Of a stretch of DNA of 64,000 bases, positions 48,501 to 61,800 are shown piece after piece; the stretch's first letter is position 1; the number at the start of each line of letters is the position of its first letter. Both the position numbers and the translations under genes were made by a program. A model generated the notes under the pieces. That model was not told the origin of the DNA, searched no databases, and was given only the letters and a program-made list of their open reading frames with translations. Source of the stretch: Nymphaea colorata (lineage: Eukaryota; Streptophyta; Magnoliopsida; Nymphaeales; Nymphaeaceae); contig NC_045138.2 of the NCBI RefSeq assembly GCF_008831285.2, forward strand, positions 35,145,115-35,209,114. The letters run 5' to 3'.

Positions 48501-50419
48501 ATATCTCTCAATTATTTGCAGACGATATCATTTACTCCTCACATAATTCACATTACCAGCTATTTGTTGCTTGATGACTGACATGGCTAAGTTTATAGGG
48601 AATCAACTTACAATAAAAATACATAGTATATCTGACTGCTGCACCTAAATTCTGCAGTTGTTTTTCATGACTGAAATGGCAAACGTTCACTGACATGATC
48701 TCTGACTAACATGATCTGACTTGTGAAAGAGAAGAGGTTCCTAAAATAGTGAAAATTATCCGAGAAAGACAAAACAGAGGGGCCATCGAAGCATACCATT
48801 TAGACCATTCTCTGCATCTTTGACCTCCAACGAAGCTGACGATAGACCTGATAAACGATTCCAAGCCCCATGAGCATAGTAACAGTGATTTCATAAGATT
48901 TTCTCCATTCCTAATTTTCAACTGAATGGTTTTTTCAGTAATCTTGTCTTAGAGAAGGTAATGATCAATTCATCACATACAGAAGTCCACGCCAAAATGG
49001 ATAAAGAGGTAAAGTCATCCAGCTAAATTATCCATGGTTCACTTGCTCCAATTCTTTAGCAGGAAACTAATGTTAAAATAATAGCTTCAAGAATGAACAT
49101 ACAAAAAAGTTTCGTTTTCGACATTTTTAGACTATAGAATGTTCCGCCTTTGGAGATCTACTCATCATCACATAAGTTGATGCAACATATTGCAGCTACA
49201 GACAGTAAACCGAGTCACATCAACTTAAATTCTCACTAGCAGAAATCTGAACAAGATCACATCCCTCACTATACCATAAACCAGCATGTGGCCAGAGTTA
49301 AACAAGTTGCTGGCTTTTAAAGGCATTGTGCTCTAACTTTTACATTTCATTTAAGGACCTACCTAAAAATTTCAGATTATTCGATTGTCATCTTCAAGGA
49401 CACAGATCAAGTAAACCAAGCAGGCCACATCGTCTAAGTATTAATTAAATCAGGATGAGTAAGTGAGATGACTTATTCGAGCTTCAAGAATTCAAGCTCT
49501 ATTCGTGCTTGCCGCAAGCTACACCGAGCTCCCAACTGGCTCATGGAAAATAGGGAAAAAGAAATTCTTCAGTGGGATCATGTGAATTTGCCCAATGTCC
49601 TTCGCCATCAAAAGCTTTCTGCAACGTGGTTTCCCTTTCAACCTATTCCTCGTTCGTTCTTCAGCAAGAACTTCAGAAACAAAGGGCGTATGTCATAATG
49701 TTACAACGCTAACCATTTCATGCATAACCTGTTTGGAGCCTCTCAGGCGTCCAAGTGTCTGGCATCAATCAGATGCCGCATAGATTTCTCATTTGGCAAG
49801 GTCGTCGTCTAACATAAGAATTTAGTTGGCTGGAGTGTACAACACCCTTAACACGGTAAGACGGTGGATTAGGGTTTGGAATATGAAGGCGACCAGAATT
49901 CACGTGAAAAGGAAGTCAAGAAAACGGGAAGGCTCGAATCACAAAGGAAGCAGCCAAATAAACACTTAAACAGGAACTGCATCCTCAAAACAACCTGAGG
50001 GAGCTAGTCGACAGGATTTGTCGAAACATCAACACGAAAAAACCAGTTACCACAAGATCGACAAAGCTAGAGAAACGAATTGAAGGAAGAACGGACGCAC
50101 CGCCATACTCCGAATCAGAATAGAGGTGCCATCTTTTCAAATCCTCCTTCGAGCTGAAGCTAAAAACGCACATCTCTTGTGGAGGCATCAGCTCTTCCAG
50201 ATTCCATGTCAACGCTGCAATTGGACAGCCAAACAAAACACAACTTATGCAGTAACATAACAAGAGAAAACCGGAGAAATCGGGAGACCATTCACTCCGC
50301 CTCAATTGGACAAGGAGCAGAGAGCGCAAAATCGGTCATTCTTTTACCCAACAGAATGAGCAAGTACCTCTTTTAGTGGCGTTAATGGAAGCGTTCCACA
50401 GAGCTCTGATCCTCGACAT
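45511..50419 (-). CDS. CIA30: Complex I intermediate-associated protein 30 (CIA30/NDUFAF1-like)
   Basis: Six minus-strand exons: 50368-50419, 50101-50214, 47327-47460, 46126-46206, 45937-46035 and 45511-45699. They sum to 222 residues with all phases consistent and GT-AG introns. The product starts [17 protein letters not shown], enters the CIA30 domain at [20 protein letters not shown], and continues through [64 protein letters not shown] and [10 protein letters not shown] to [18 protein letters not shown]30/NDUFAF1 is a mitochondrial chaperone for assembly of NADH dehydrogenase (complex I). Length agrees with the small plant form. The acceptor of exon 3 (GTCTCAG, 47461) is the least certain, since the stretch it adds is less conserved. 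Intron 2 is 2.6 kb; intron 3 contains a possible LTR fragment near 46880-47300. Confidence 0.9.
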
Positions 50420-51252
50420 CTTCTGCGAATCAGGCGCTAGATATACATACCCAATCTTGGGGCAATCCTCTCGGGCGCTTCTCAATTTGATCGATGCCAG
50501 TCAAAAGCTCTTCTGGTTGGACGCAGCCGCCCGTGCTTCCGGAGTGTGGGTTTGTGTGGGAGCGAGGGATGCCAGTCTAACGTTTCCAGGTAAGGGTAGG
50601 ACCCCAAAATCGGGGCACTCGTGGCCAGCGACGGGCGGACGCTCGTCTTCCGTGATGTGGTGGTTCGTGGCAAAGGAACCAACCGACTGACTGGAGCCGA
50701 CCATGGGGAGCCGCAGCAGCACCCAAAGAAACAAGATCCAAACGAAAAAAAGTATTAGGCGTCCCCGTCCCGGACCGGAAGGAAACAGGTACTTGAAAGC
50801 CGTCCCTCACTCGGTCGGTCAGAAGGAACCCATAAACCAAGCCCAACCTGGTTAGCCTTGGGGTCGCTCGCTCGGTCGCTGGGGCCTCGGGACGGTTGGG
50901 GGCGTCGGAGCCCCTCGGCCTGCACACGTGGTACGGGGGCGGGGGTCCGGGGACGGACAGATTTTGTGCCTCTCCCGCTTTTTTCGCTTTACACCCGTCG
51001 CCCCTGCTTTTCCCCGCATCTCTCACGGGAGGGGAAAACGCCCTATGCGTTCCCCTGGTCTTCTTCTTCTTCTTCTTCAGATAAAAGCCGGTTGGTTCCT
51101 TCAGACGGTTTTTCGTGATCTTCAGCCCTATCGGTTTCCATCAGAACCTTAACCTCTCTCTTCCTTATGCCGATGCGTTTTCATACTCGCCCCCTTCTCC
51201 CCCATATATCCAAAACCCGATGTAAATTCCACCTGCTTTTAGGTCATTAATA
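50420..51252. promoter_or_regulatory. Shared upstream region of CIA30 and AGTRAP-like genes
   Basis: The two start codons point away from each other with about 830 bp between. The interval is GC-rich in its middle (50850-51010) with TCTTCTTCTTCTTC at 51060-51078 near the right-hand gene. No obvious TATA box is seen on either side, as is common for TATA-less bidirectional promoters of housekeeping genes. Confidence 0.45.
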
Positions 51253-53514
51253 ATGCTCTGTCCTTCACCTGCATTCTCGGTACTTCGCTCATGGCTTCGC
51301 GATTATGATAGGATCCAATCGGTCGCTGTCTTTCTCATTTACGTTCAGGTAACTCCAATCGCTTTCAATCCTTTGTAGGGTCTAGAATTTCGATCATTTT
51401 GTATTGTTTCCTGATTTCGCGCTTGGATGCTATCGAGCTGGGGACTGTTCAAGTGATCCTTCCTCATTGTGCGGTTTCTGCTTTTCCACTGGCGGTACAG
51501 ATTGGTTGTTCTCTGATCGGATCCGTTGGAGCTCTCTACAATGGTGTATTGCTGATTAACCTGGCAGTGTCCCTGTTCGCACTCGTTGCCATCGAGAGCA
51601 GCAGCCAGAGCCTTGGACGCACCTATGCCGTTCTTTTGGTTTGTGCTATCGTGCTCGACGTTGCCTGGTTCGTCCTCTTCTTCCGGGAAATATGGTATGC
51701 AGATATTTGGAATCCCCACCTATTTATTTGTTTTCACGTTACTTGAGTCTGTCTATTTAAGTTTTTCCAATTTCCATTCACCTCTAATTTCTGCATATGG
51801 GCTCTTTTCTCCTATTAAGCTTTCATGGATTTCCATTGAGATCTTTTGTTGTTGCAATTTTTGGTAATCGAACACGTAAACTTCTGCCACTATCTTCAAC
51901 TTTTTGAAATTTATCCTTGTGACTCTGTTGCTCAGGAATATCTCTACAGATAAGTACGGCGGCTTTGTTATCTTCTCACTAAGAGTTGCCTTGTGGATGG
52001 AGATTGTCGGCTTCTCAGTGAGGTTATTATCATCGTTTGTGTGGATCCAAATGTATAGGTTGGGGGCTTCGTGTGTCAATACAGTTTGCCACGACGCAGA
52101 TTTCGACTTGCGAACTAGTTTTATAAACCCTGCACACTATCCGATCCTGCGGCAAAATTCTGACAATTGTGATGCTATAGGAGGCTCCATTTATGATCCC
52201 GCCTCTTACTCTTCTCTTTTTGAAGACGTTCAAGATGGAGGACTTGCTCGCATGGTGGGTTCTTGCGCCTTAGTGAATGTTGCATTATGCACACAGATTC
52301 CCGATTCCTTTATTGGTTACTCTTTATTTCTGGTGAAATGGTGATAAGTTTTGTCTTCTGATGATTTGGTTTGGTGGGAACTCGGATCAGTTTTGTCGTA
52401 CGCAGGTGTGGCGGGGGCACATGAAATGGTTTAGCCTCGTCAATGTTGTCTTGCTGCTAAATTGTGTCTGTTAGAATTTTGTTGATTCGCCATGTTCTTC
52501 CATTTTTGTTCTCACTTGTAACTGAGGCTGGAGTTGATAGTCATAAAAGAGACCCTGCAATCTTTTTAGGGATAATCACACCTTCCAACTGCCTGTATGT
52601 CATACAATCATCATGAATAAACTGCATCCGCAACTTTGGTTTATTCTGTGGATGAGGCAAAGACCTTAAAAAACGTACTAGGTTGTAACAACTTTTCTTC
52701 TTAAACGTTCTTTTATTCTTTCCTTTTTTTTTTTTTTTGGTAGTTGTTGGACATATGGGTGTATGTATGCAAGCGAATTGGTGGGCGTGGAGTTGTCTTC
52801 TTCTTGTCCTGTGTCTAGCCATTGCAACTATGGCAAAATCAAGTCTGAGTCTTTGGCAGGGACAAATCCTCACTAAATAATTTAAAACAAGTAGTGGGAT
52901 CAGGCCTGGCTAATCTAGATAAACTCTGATCCTTTTTCTAATTAAATTTTATAGTTGCTGGTTTTGCTCAAGAAAATCAGGCTTCAGTTGCTGTGCACTG
53001 TTTCAACTATTGAAATGCTGTCATAGAAACTCTAGTTAGCAGTTTACCAATGATATCGCATGTTTAGTTGCCTGTTTGGAAGTTTCACTAAGCGTCTTAC
53101 ATCCATTAACTGACTTATGGTGGCATCCAAATGCAAACGTGCCTAAAATTTTCCAAGTGGAGAGTTATGGAATCATGCTTGCAAACCTGAATTAAACAGG
53201 TCTCTCCATGTGTCCAGCTCTTGCATCAGTCTTACCCACCTGGAGATGAGCCAAATCTAGATCTTCCGCTATATCTATTGTATGACCATGTCTCCGAGAT
53301 TTATGTTCAATAGCATAACAAGTTAAAACCATAGGTGTATCTTGTTACTTTTCCACTTTCCTAAGTGTGGACCATCCTGACACTTACTTCATTGCAGGGT
53401 CCAAAGCAAAGCGGTGATGATAGTAGTGAGTGTATGCCTGCTATGGATTCTCCACAATTGAAGTCCCATACTGGTAGATCTATTCAAGTAATCAGCGTAA
53501 GTGGCAAGTCCTAA
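51253..53514 (+). CDS. Four-helix membrane protein, AGTRAP-like
   Basis: Exons 51253-51348, 51501-51694, 51936-52254 and 53398-53514 (if translation runs to the TAA there) give 241 residues; GT-AG sites and phases agree. Hydrophobic stretches: IQSVAVFLIYVQIGCSLIG, YNGVLLINLAVSLFALVAI, YAVLLVCAIVLDVAWFVLFF and FVIFSLRVALWMEIVGFSV/LLSSFVWIQMY, then a polar tail with GGSIYDPASYSSLFED. The layout and the LD...WF...Y-G...K/R...YR pattern resemble the angiotensin-receptor-associated protein (AGTRAP) family; its plant role is not known to me. The 3' end is unsettled: a consensus donor GTAAGT after codon AGC (53496|53497) could join a distant last exon, for example HSSAGSEA-stop at 55826-55852. Confidence 0.68.
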
Positions 53515-53695
53515 ACAACCACAGTTGATTTCTTCATTTAGCTGCCAATTTGTCATTTCCTTTTAATACTAGTGGATTTTCCTTTTTTTATGATCTCATA
53601 AATTGTTGTGCAATAATTTTTGAAAACAATATTTGGCTTATTAAAGCTATTTGATTATTTATCATTGTACTATTTTTGCGCACGGTATGTACCTG

Positions 53696-53892
53696 CAGTG
53701 AGCTATGGTTTCTCTTGTTTACCACTTCCAGTCTATAACATTGACACACGCTAGGAGGAAAAACCGCCCTACATTATTGTCTGATTTAAGGCTGCAATGA
53801 GTTATAGTTTCTCTTGTTTGCTGCTCCCAGTCTATAACATTGGCACACACTAGGAGGAAAGACTGGCTTTAAATTATTGTCTGATTTAAGGC
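53696..53892. repeat. Two-copy tandem duplication, about 97 bp period
   Basis: Units starting GCAGTGAGCTATGG (53696) and GCAATGAGTTATAG (53793) share TTTCTCTTGTTT, CCAGTCTATAACATTG and ATTATTGTCTGATTTAAGG, with several substitutions. Lies just downstream of, or in a 3' intron of, the AGTRAP-like gene. Confidence 0.85.
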
Positions 53893-53899
53893 AAAATCT

Positions 53900-56800
53900 A
53901 CCCCAAATTATTGCTTGATTTATGTTATCCTTGCTACTGTTCATTGCAACGATAGACATGCATTATACTCGTATATATCTCAACCTCTGGTTCAACTAAA
54001 TGGCAACCTTCTTTGTTCGTTTAAGTTTGAACTTTGTAGTTTATGTCTTCTGCCCTGAACGCCAGTAGGAGGTATGTTGGTTTTCCTTAATAAATGTTAT
54101 TAGAATTATTGCATTTACCTTTGTGGCTTGTTGCTTTTTGTGGAGAACAACGTATATTGATGTATATCTTCCCTTTGTTAGGCTGTGGAAACTGGAAAGT
54201 AGTTATTATCCAATAAAAGCTATTTGGACAATAATATTGGAGAAATTAAAGGCAGGAACAAGATATATATGAAAAATAATACCCATTTGAAGCTACATTT
54301 AAAGTTTAGTTTGTAATTCACAAAAGGAATGAGGCAGCAGTAGAGAACGGGAGTTCAAGTGAGCCAAGTTGCTTGCCTCCTATATTCAGTAAATCTTGAT
54401 ATTAGCTGGTAATTGTATAACTTATTGTGGCTGATTGTTGAAAGAATGGTCTTGCTGCATCAGAGATAAGTATTTACTTTCTCTAATTATCACCATTTGT
54501 AGTATAGTATGGTCGCATTTTGAACATGACAGTCATATTTGACATGGGCTTTTACAATTATATGAATCTGACATTGCTTAGATGACCTGTTTCTGGTGTA
54601 TGCAGAGAATAGATGACAAATACAAATAGAACCAAGAGTTAGTGTAAATTATGTGTCTGAATGGGATTTTAGATTGTTTGATACTTCTCATGCTATCGAG
54701 TAGCCATTCGTTACTGAATGAATCAGGTCAGTTGAAAAGAAAAATACATAATAAGTAATATGATAATTCCCAATCTCCTTCTCCAAGATCTAATATGTTC
54801 ATGTCCGCATCTGATAATAATGTCAGAACTTACCATGGGAGTGTACCATCCCCTATCCCAGCTACATTTTTTTCATCCATATCGTCCATGAGTGCAGCCC
54901 ATTGAATTGGAAAAGCAATGGGAGATTTGTTTTAAAATTTAAAATGTGTTGGATACAGAATTTGGTAGGAGCCTCATGCAGGCTCGAGGACATGTCCTCT
55001 GACCAACACCAACTCAACTGATGGGCCAGGAGTGCCATCCTAAACCAGGTTGGTGCGCCTCAGGACCTGGACATCAGTTTTAAGGTTTAACTTTTAAGTT
55101 CCTCCTCTGGAAACTCTGAAAAGTAATTATTTTCTCTTAAACCTCTGAAGAAGTTCCAATGCCTACCAAAAAGAATAAATAGAGGCAAGATACTAATAAA
55201 AGGAAAGAGGAAATTTGGGAACAGTATGAGTTTGTTAGTTAAAATGAAAGAGGAGTATTTGAGGCCCAAATATTAGTTGAGGAAGTTTTATATACTCAAG
55301 AAGCAAAATTGGTCAGGTCAACAAAATTGATCTCTGTATGTGTCAGCGAACTAGTTCATTAGTTAAACAATTCAAACTAGTTTCATGCTTCAGACCTCTA
55401 ATGTTGATAATCTGTTTTTTAGTCCTTTTAAACATTTTTTTTTTGGAACCAGTGACAGGCAAGTATTGTTATGTTGGGAAAGGGGAGGGTGGGGGGGGGA
55501 GGAGGAGGGGGGCTTGGGTGGCCTTGTTTGGTTGCGGCTAGTGCATCCTGGTGAAAGAACTCCAGACGATGGCTTAGAGAATGAACCACGACTACTTCTG
55601 TTGTCCACCTCACTTCGGGGAAGCGTTTCCTCCTTTTCTCCTCTTTGTCTTGACTTGTTGGTTTTACCTTCTTTTTTTTTCTTTTGTAGTTAATCTCATT
55701 TCTTCCACATTAATCTCCTGATTCACGATCACCTGTGTAGGACATATATATAAGGTTTGAGGGTAATTTTCTCAAAAAAGTTACGGCTTTTGTTGTTTTA
55801 ATCATGGCGTGATGATGTTCGCCAGCATTCAAGTGCTGGATCTGAAGCATGAGTAGGTTGCATACTCTTTTTTCTTGTGATCCATGATTTAAGGAATTTA
55901 GTTCTGTATGTCCTACAATATTTTGGTAAAAAAATATGATTTTCCTGGCATGTCATTATGCTAAACAATGGCTCATATTCAGGCCAAGTGAGGGATACGT
56001 TTGTCATGGGTGTTTGCCCGGTGTTAAGTATTCTGGTGCCAAGTGTGCAAGACTATCAGTCAGAAGATGGTAGACCTGAACTCAAGCCTGTGCAGTTCTC
56101 TGACGAGTCTTAGCTGGGACGCTTTTCTGCTGGACCATGATTGAGTTTTACAATGTGCATGAGGATAGTTACGCAGGATGCTTTCTTGGATGCCCCGTAG
56201 TTTCCTAGCAGCAGACAGTATCATATTTTTGGAATGTATGGCAGGATGCCAATTTTTTTTTTTATTATTTTTTTAAAGGGTCATCCATGTGGGGACACAT
56301 AAGAATGTTATTTTGGATGCAGAAACCTTTGTTCATAATTTTCGTTGCATTTGCTATGAGTGGATCTTTCTTTGCCACTGACAGCATTCATTTCAACTCA
56401 ATAAACCCTTGGGATTCTTGGACGATCGTTGTGTGGTGTGGTGAAAGCCCTCTTCCTGCTTCTAACTTGCGAGGCCGGGACAGACCTTGGCATGACTTCC
56501 TGTATGGAGAAAGACGGAGCAGCTGCTTGGCTTGATGAGGGAAATTCATAAAATCAATGCTTCAGGTGAGAGTTCAATGACAAGAGGAGTCCCAATGAGT
56601 TTTGCAGGCCTTAGAAAATGAGATCCTTGGTAGGAAATAAGCTGCCAATGATAACCATCAAAGGAGATCAGGCAGTTGGAGCCCCATCATCTCACTGAAG
56701 CCGTTTTGAACCAAGCGAGCAGAGTGACAGCTAGGAAGTAACTTCCTTTGTGCGAGTCAGGTTGTCTGCATCCTCAGAGTCCACTGCCATGGTGTGCTGG

Positions 56801-57640
56801 TGTGCTTGGCCTTAGTGAAGGTGACATGCCTACATTCAGTGTCTCCGATGGGGAGGTATCAACTTCTTGTACTGTCAACTTCTTGTGGTGCAAATGAGGG
56901 TTCATCGATAACAACCTTTTGTGCTGCAAATGCGAAAAACTACAGCTTAAGAAGACAAAAAATTAGATGTGAGCTTTAGCTCTTTGCCAAAATGAGTCTT
57001 CCCGCTCATCCAGTGCATACATTGAGCATCTTCGTTGAAGCAAACAGACCCGTCTTTCAAATAAGCGACGGAAAAGACCGCAACTTTGATGGTTAGACCA
57101 CATCTTCCTCAAATTTTTATACCAACAGAGACGTATTTCCAATATGTTGTGTGCTTGTCATTTCTTCAATTCAATGATCTAATTCAATCATATTTGTTAA
57201 CTTTAGGGGGCCTTTTTTTGCTACCTGCAGTGGATGTTTATGAGTGTGGAAAACATGCATCTTATTCCTCCTTAAAAACCTTTGAATTGAGGTTTGATGA
57301 GGAAAGGTCCAACCTCAAACCTATGGATCTAAGATCCTAAATGTCATGACAGATCCAAGGGGTTTTCAACTGAGAGGATTTTAGATCTTTAAATTTCATA
57401 TCATCATCGCAAAAAGGATCCCAAATTATTGAGGATTTGAGATAATCGATTTAATAGGTTAGTTGGAGTTCTCAGTTAGAGGCTAGTTCCTAACCGTAGC
57501 TTTGAAGAGCCATGTTTCATATCTCGTGGAAACTGCCACCAAGGTGAGTTGTTAATGTCTAACGGTGGGCAACTGGTGTTCGATGGGTAGTAAAGTACTC
57601 AATGATAGTGGGTGCCTAGTTTCTCATGGGTTAGACTTGG
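53900..57640. other. Intergenic or 3' intron/UTR of AGTRAP-like gene
   Basis: No coding sequence I can assign, other than the possible short last exon at 55826-55852. A G-rich run (GGGGAGGGTGGGGGGGGGAG) lies at about 55480-55500 and could form a G-quadruplex. Frames in 55338-57340 have no recognised motif. Confidence 0.45.
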
Positions 57641-57642
57641 AC

Positions 57643-57945
57643 TCTAACACTTCAAAAAATTAATGTTTTACATTGAAAATTGTGTGAATTTTTTTCAACG
57701 ACTTATAAAATATGTTATTAAATAGATGGTTGTCCTAGTTCTTAACTTTTTGGGGTTTGGAGCTAAAATTGATAGGGGGCGGGTTGAGATTTTGTAATGG
57801 TATTAGAACCGGTTCAACATTTAGGGTTCCACACATGTGAATCCCAAACATTTAGTCTTTTTATTGAAGATTGTAGGGATCTTCAAAGGCTTATAAAATT
57901 GATTTCCAACCTTTTGGGATTGAAGCTGAAACTGATAGTAAGTAG
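57643..57945 (+). mobile_element. Relic of the same TRIM-like family, opposite strand
   Basis: A unit at 57643-57797 (TAACACTTCAAAAAATTAAT ... TTTTGTAA) is followed at 57798 by TGGTATTAGAACC, an initiator-Met PBS with changes. A second partial unit at 57861-57945 repeats GAAGATTGTAGGGATCTTCA, GGCTTATAAAATTG and TTTTGGGATTGAAGCTGAAA. The order of blocks matches the reverse complement of 43970-44140 (CTTATAAAAGAGGTTGTTAA, TTTTTTGGGATTGAAACC), so both loci belong to one family. Confidence 0.55.
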
Positions 57946-58109
57946 GTTGGAAACTACTAGACTAAGAGTTTGAGCTTAAAAATAGGTCAGGTTGTTATAT
58001 GAGCTCGTTATTAGACACTTGAGTTCGTGTTGGGTTGGCCACTTGACCTAAATGAGGAGGCTCAACATATATATTTGAAATTCATTTTTTTATTTTTTAT
58101 TTTTTATTT

Positions 58110-58112
<3 letters not shown>

Positions 58113-58176
<64 letters not shown>
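58113..58176. repeat. (TA)31 microsatellite
   Basis: About 62 bp of TA repeat preceded by T/A-rich runs. It creates a spurious Tyr-Ile frame on the minus strand at 58112-58393. Confidence 0.93.
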
Positions 58177-58178
<2 letters not shown>

Positions 58179-58823
58179 TGGGTAATGATGCTAACAATTG
58201 GCTCACTAAACTCTTGTGCATTAGCCTTGGTGCATGCTAATGATTCCCTTAAAAAACTTTTCATGCATCGCTCATTAAAAACTCTTGACACCTCATCAAA
58301 AGATTTTGAGATCTTCACATAAAAATATGTTAAACATTCAACCAAGTGCTCGACACGTATAAAATTGACGGAGGCCCAACCTACGTGGGTCAAGCTTAAA
58401 CCACTAACAAGAGCTATTACGGACTAACCTGAGTCAGATTTATCGAGAGCCTTAAGTCAACTCGAACCAACCGAATGTCGAAACTTTGTGGAGCGTCGAG
58501 CCGACTCGGTCCGACTGGATGCTCAGCGTTACTACTTACTAGTGTCCTTGCTGCAGACTAATCTGGTAGTCTCACAACCTCGTCCGGTCCTCTCGCAACC
58601 CTTGCTGCCCGCAGCCCAGTAGACGCCCTCTCACGCGCTCCCAGTGTAGCATGGGCGAAACCCTCCGCCTGCCCCCGTTTTGACTTGAGCTCGACATCTG
58701 GTGGTTCCGTCGTCGTCATCCTCGTCTGCGCGACGCTGAACCGGGAAATCCATCCTAGCGCCTGGCGTAGCAGGACTTCGAAGTCGAGAATAAGGGGCCT
58801 CCGTCTCCGGCGAACAGAAGCGA

Positions 58824-61800
58824 ATGGCGGAGGCGATGACTCCTAGCGAAGCATCTTCACCGAGTGAGGCAAAGCCAGAGAAGCCAGGGCCCGTCTACGC
58901 ATCAGGGCAAGCACAAGACCTGAGCCGAAGCGTCTTTCGCTCTACCACCTCTGCCATCCGCTCCGCTCTGACCAACGGGGAGTTCCCCACTCTTCATCTT
59001 CAATCGATTCAAGTATGATCCTTACCCACAAAATATGCGAATGCTATTGGTGTGCTTCGTCATCTTCTGTTCCATGAATAGTTAACTCGAAGAAAAGAAA
59101 TAGATTGGAACCCTTCACGAAAATTTAGCGTTTGTGTCCAATTTCTATGCACCTTCGCACAATGACGCGACATCCCAAATCCTCCCATTTACCTGGTTAA
59201 TTAGCTTCATATTAACATCCGTCTATTTGGGATGTAGATTGAAGGACTTCGTTGCTCACTTTGTTTGTGGATCATTTCAAGGATATTTCTTAGGCGACTC
59301 TTGGTTCATCTTCTTACGATTAACCTTGGAATGCATACTTAGTTCCTCTACTTCCTAGTCATTGCAATCATATAATTCGTATTCCTGCAGCGATTAGCAT
59401 TGATCCCGAGTGCTGGGGCTTGGTCGTTGGTGATGTGTTAGAAATATACCATGTCTCTAACATGATTTTTGTAAGATCACCCATGACCGATGTCTGTAAT
59501 TACCAGGCTCCCAGTTGGGGTGCATCTTTTAGTTTCAACGTTCATTAAGTTGTCGCGTGGTTGTGGCTAGGTTTCTCATTTTTCTGATGCTTGAGACCGA
59601 CCATAAAATTGTTTCGGCTCTACCAGTTGCGTAAATCGCACTTTCTTCTGACATACGAGACTACCCATTTTTTGAATACCGTGTCATGCCTTGTTTATGC
59701 AATTATGTGGCGTATAGGCATAAGTTCTTTGATTACATCCATTTTTAAGGAAGGACCAATCCAAAGATAGCGAAGTTTTCGTACTCACTGATGTACTGCT
59801 GAAGTCTACAGCAGATGAGCGGTGACGTTCTGCTTAAATACGCAACTAGTGTTACGTGTCATCAGTGGATGATAGGAAACGGTGTGAACATATTTGTGAC
59901 CGTAGAGGTCCCAGTTTGGTTCACTTCAGAGTTGCGATGCCTACTTTTCTTTTATTAGTTTGAAGGTAAAATGCACTCCAACTTTTTCTAACGTAAGAAG
60001 CCGCTGAAATGAACAAGTCCACAATTTATCATAGACAACCTGAAAAATTATATTTGCAGACCCATGCTAGGCTCCAAACCAGTGATTGGGCTCCAAACAG
60101 ATTCATACAGACATACATTGACAACTTGAAAGTATGTGATATCAGTGTTGACATCTTAGTTGTCAAGGCGTCTAGGTGCTGCCTAGGTGCCAGCCAGGCC
60201 TGCCTGGCCTAAAAAGGAGTCCAATATATATCTGACTTTTAGTCTGTTACTAACACTTCAGTTCTTTGAGAGCTCTTCTAGATAAAATTAGTTGCCATAA
60301 TCAAGAATTGCATTAAATCTGTAAATGAAGATGAAGAAATTTACCAATATTTAACAAACTTTTGCTCTGTTACTTGTGTATTGAATATTTGATGACCATG
60401 AATTGATAAGTATATGCATCAAAGAGGAATTTTACTACATAGTAATTTAGGTAATGTTTTATGCTTCATGTGTTGACTATCATCTACATAGCTCATATTG
60501 TTTCTTTGTAACTCTAACATCAGACTATGTTGAAGTGAAGTCTGCACGTATTTCTCTGATTACTAGACATGCATTAAACAAGAGAAACTGGTGGTCTTTT
60601 TGCCATTCACCTAGGTTTTAACATGGGTAAGAAGGCTAACATAGGTTCCACAAAATATGTTTTAGAGCACATAAGATATATACAGAAATTCATGGTTTTA
60701 TAGAATATGTACTTAACGTATGGCTGAAACTTCCACGTGATGAGTTGATATAGAATATGTAATTAACGTACAACAAACTGTACTTAAAGAACAGAAATTA
60801 TATAATAGAACTGCATATAATATAATTATATATGGTATAAGAGTGTATAATAAAATTACAAGACTTAATTTGAATGGAAGGTGACTTTTCATCTTCCCAT
60901 GGACTAGGCGTGCTAGCGCCTAGTCCAACCTAGACGCACCTAGGCGTCAGCTTAACACCTGTTGCCTAAGTGATGGACTTAGGCGACGGGTGTGGACTCA
61001 TGCCTAGGCGACGGCTAGGCATGGACTAGTCCATGCCTTAACAACTAAGGTTGACATGAAATATATGAATTGCTGTTTATAACAGAAGATGGATTTCTTG
61101 TCTTTTCCCATTTGCTTGCTACAGGATTCAATTCCGGAAGTGAAATCTTGGTACAAAGACTATGAAGATGCTATTGTTAGGAAAGTGAAAGGTAATTCTT
61201 CTGTTTATGTAACATTTTTTTCAGATTAGATTTCTATAGGCATGCTTTTTTGATTTCCTGAGTCCTTATTGAAACTTTGGAATTTTACTTAATTGTGTTT
61301 ATAGAGGAGTTGATCAGTGCACGTGAACACCCATCTGCAGCTGCTGGAATTGCTATAGCAACAGGTCTCCTTCTCTTGCGAGGTATTAACCATAAATTTG
61401 TCTTACCACATGGAGATAAGTTTATTCTTACTATTATATTTTGTCTATTTCTCTATTTTAACCATGTTGCTCTATCCATAGGTCCAAGGAGGTTATTGTT
61501 TCGTCAGACATTTGGCCGTCTCCAAAGTGAAGAGGTAGGTAATCTTTTACATATTTTGCTGTACATTTCAAATGAAGCTTAAGATGTATGTTTGTGAAGA
61601 TGCTGTAGTGTAGCTGTCGACACCAGTAGTCTAGTAAAGTAGTAATGTGATTGATTTTTCTCACGTGCAACCATAAAGGTTCGCTGACTGGAAAAAGCCC
61701 ACAGGGATAAATGAGGTGTTTTTCTGTTCACTTCAAAGAGAGGAAGCAGATAAATTAGGGCAACTGTTTAATAATGTGTGCTTCTTTCTTCTTTTTCCAT

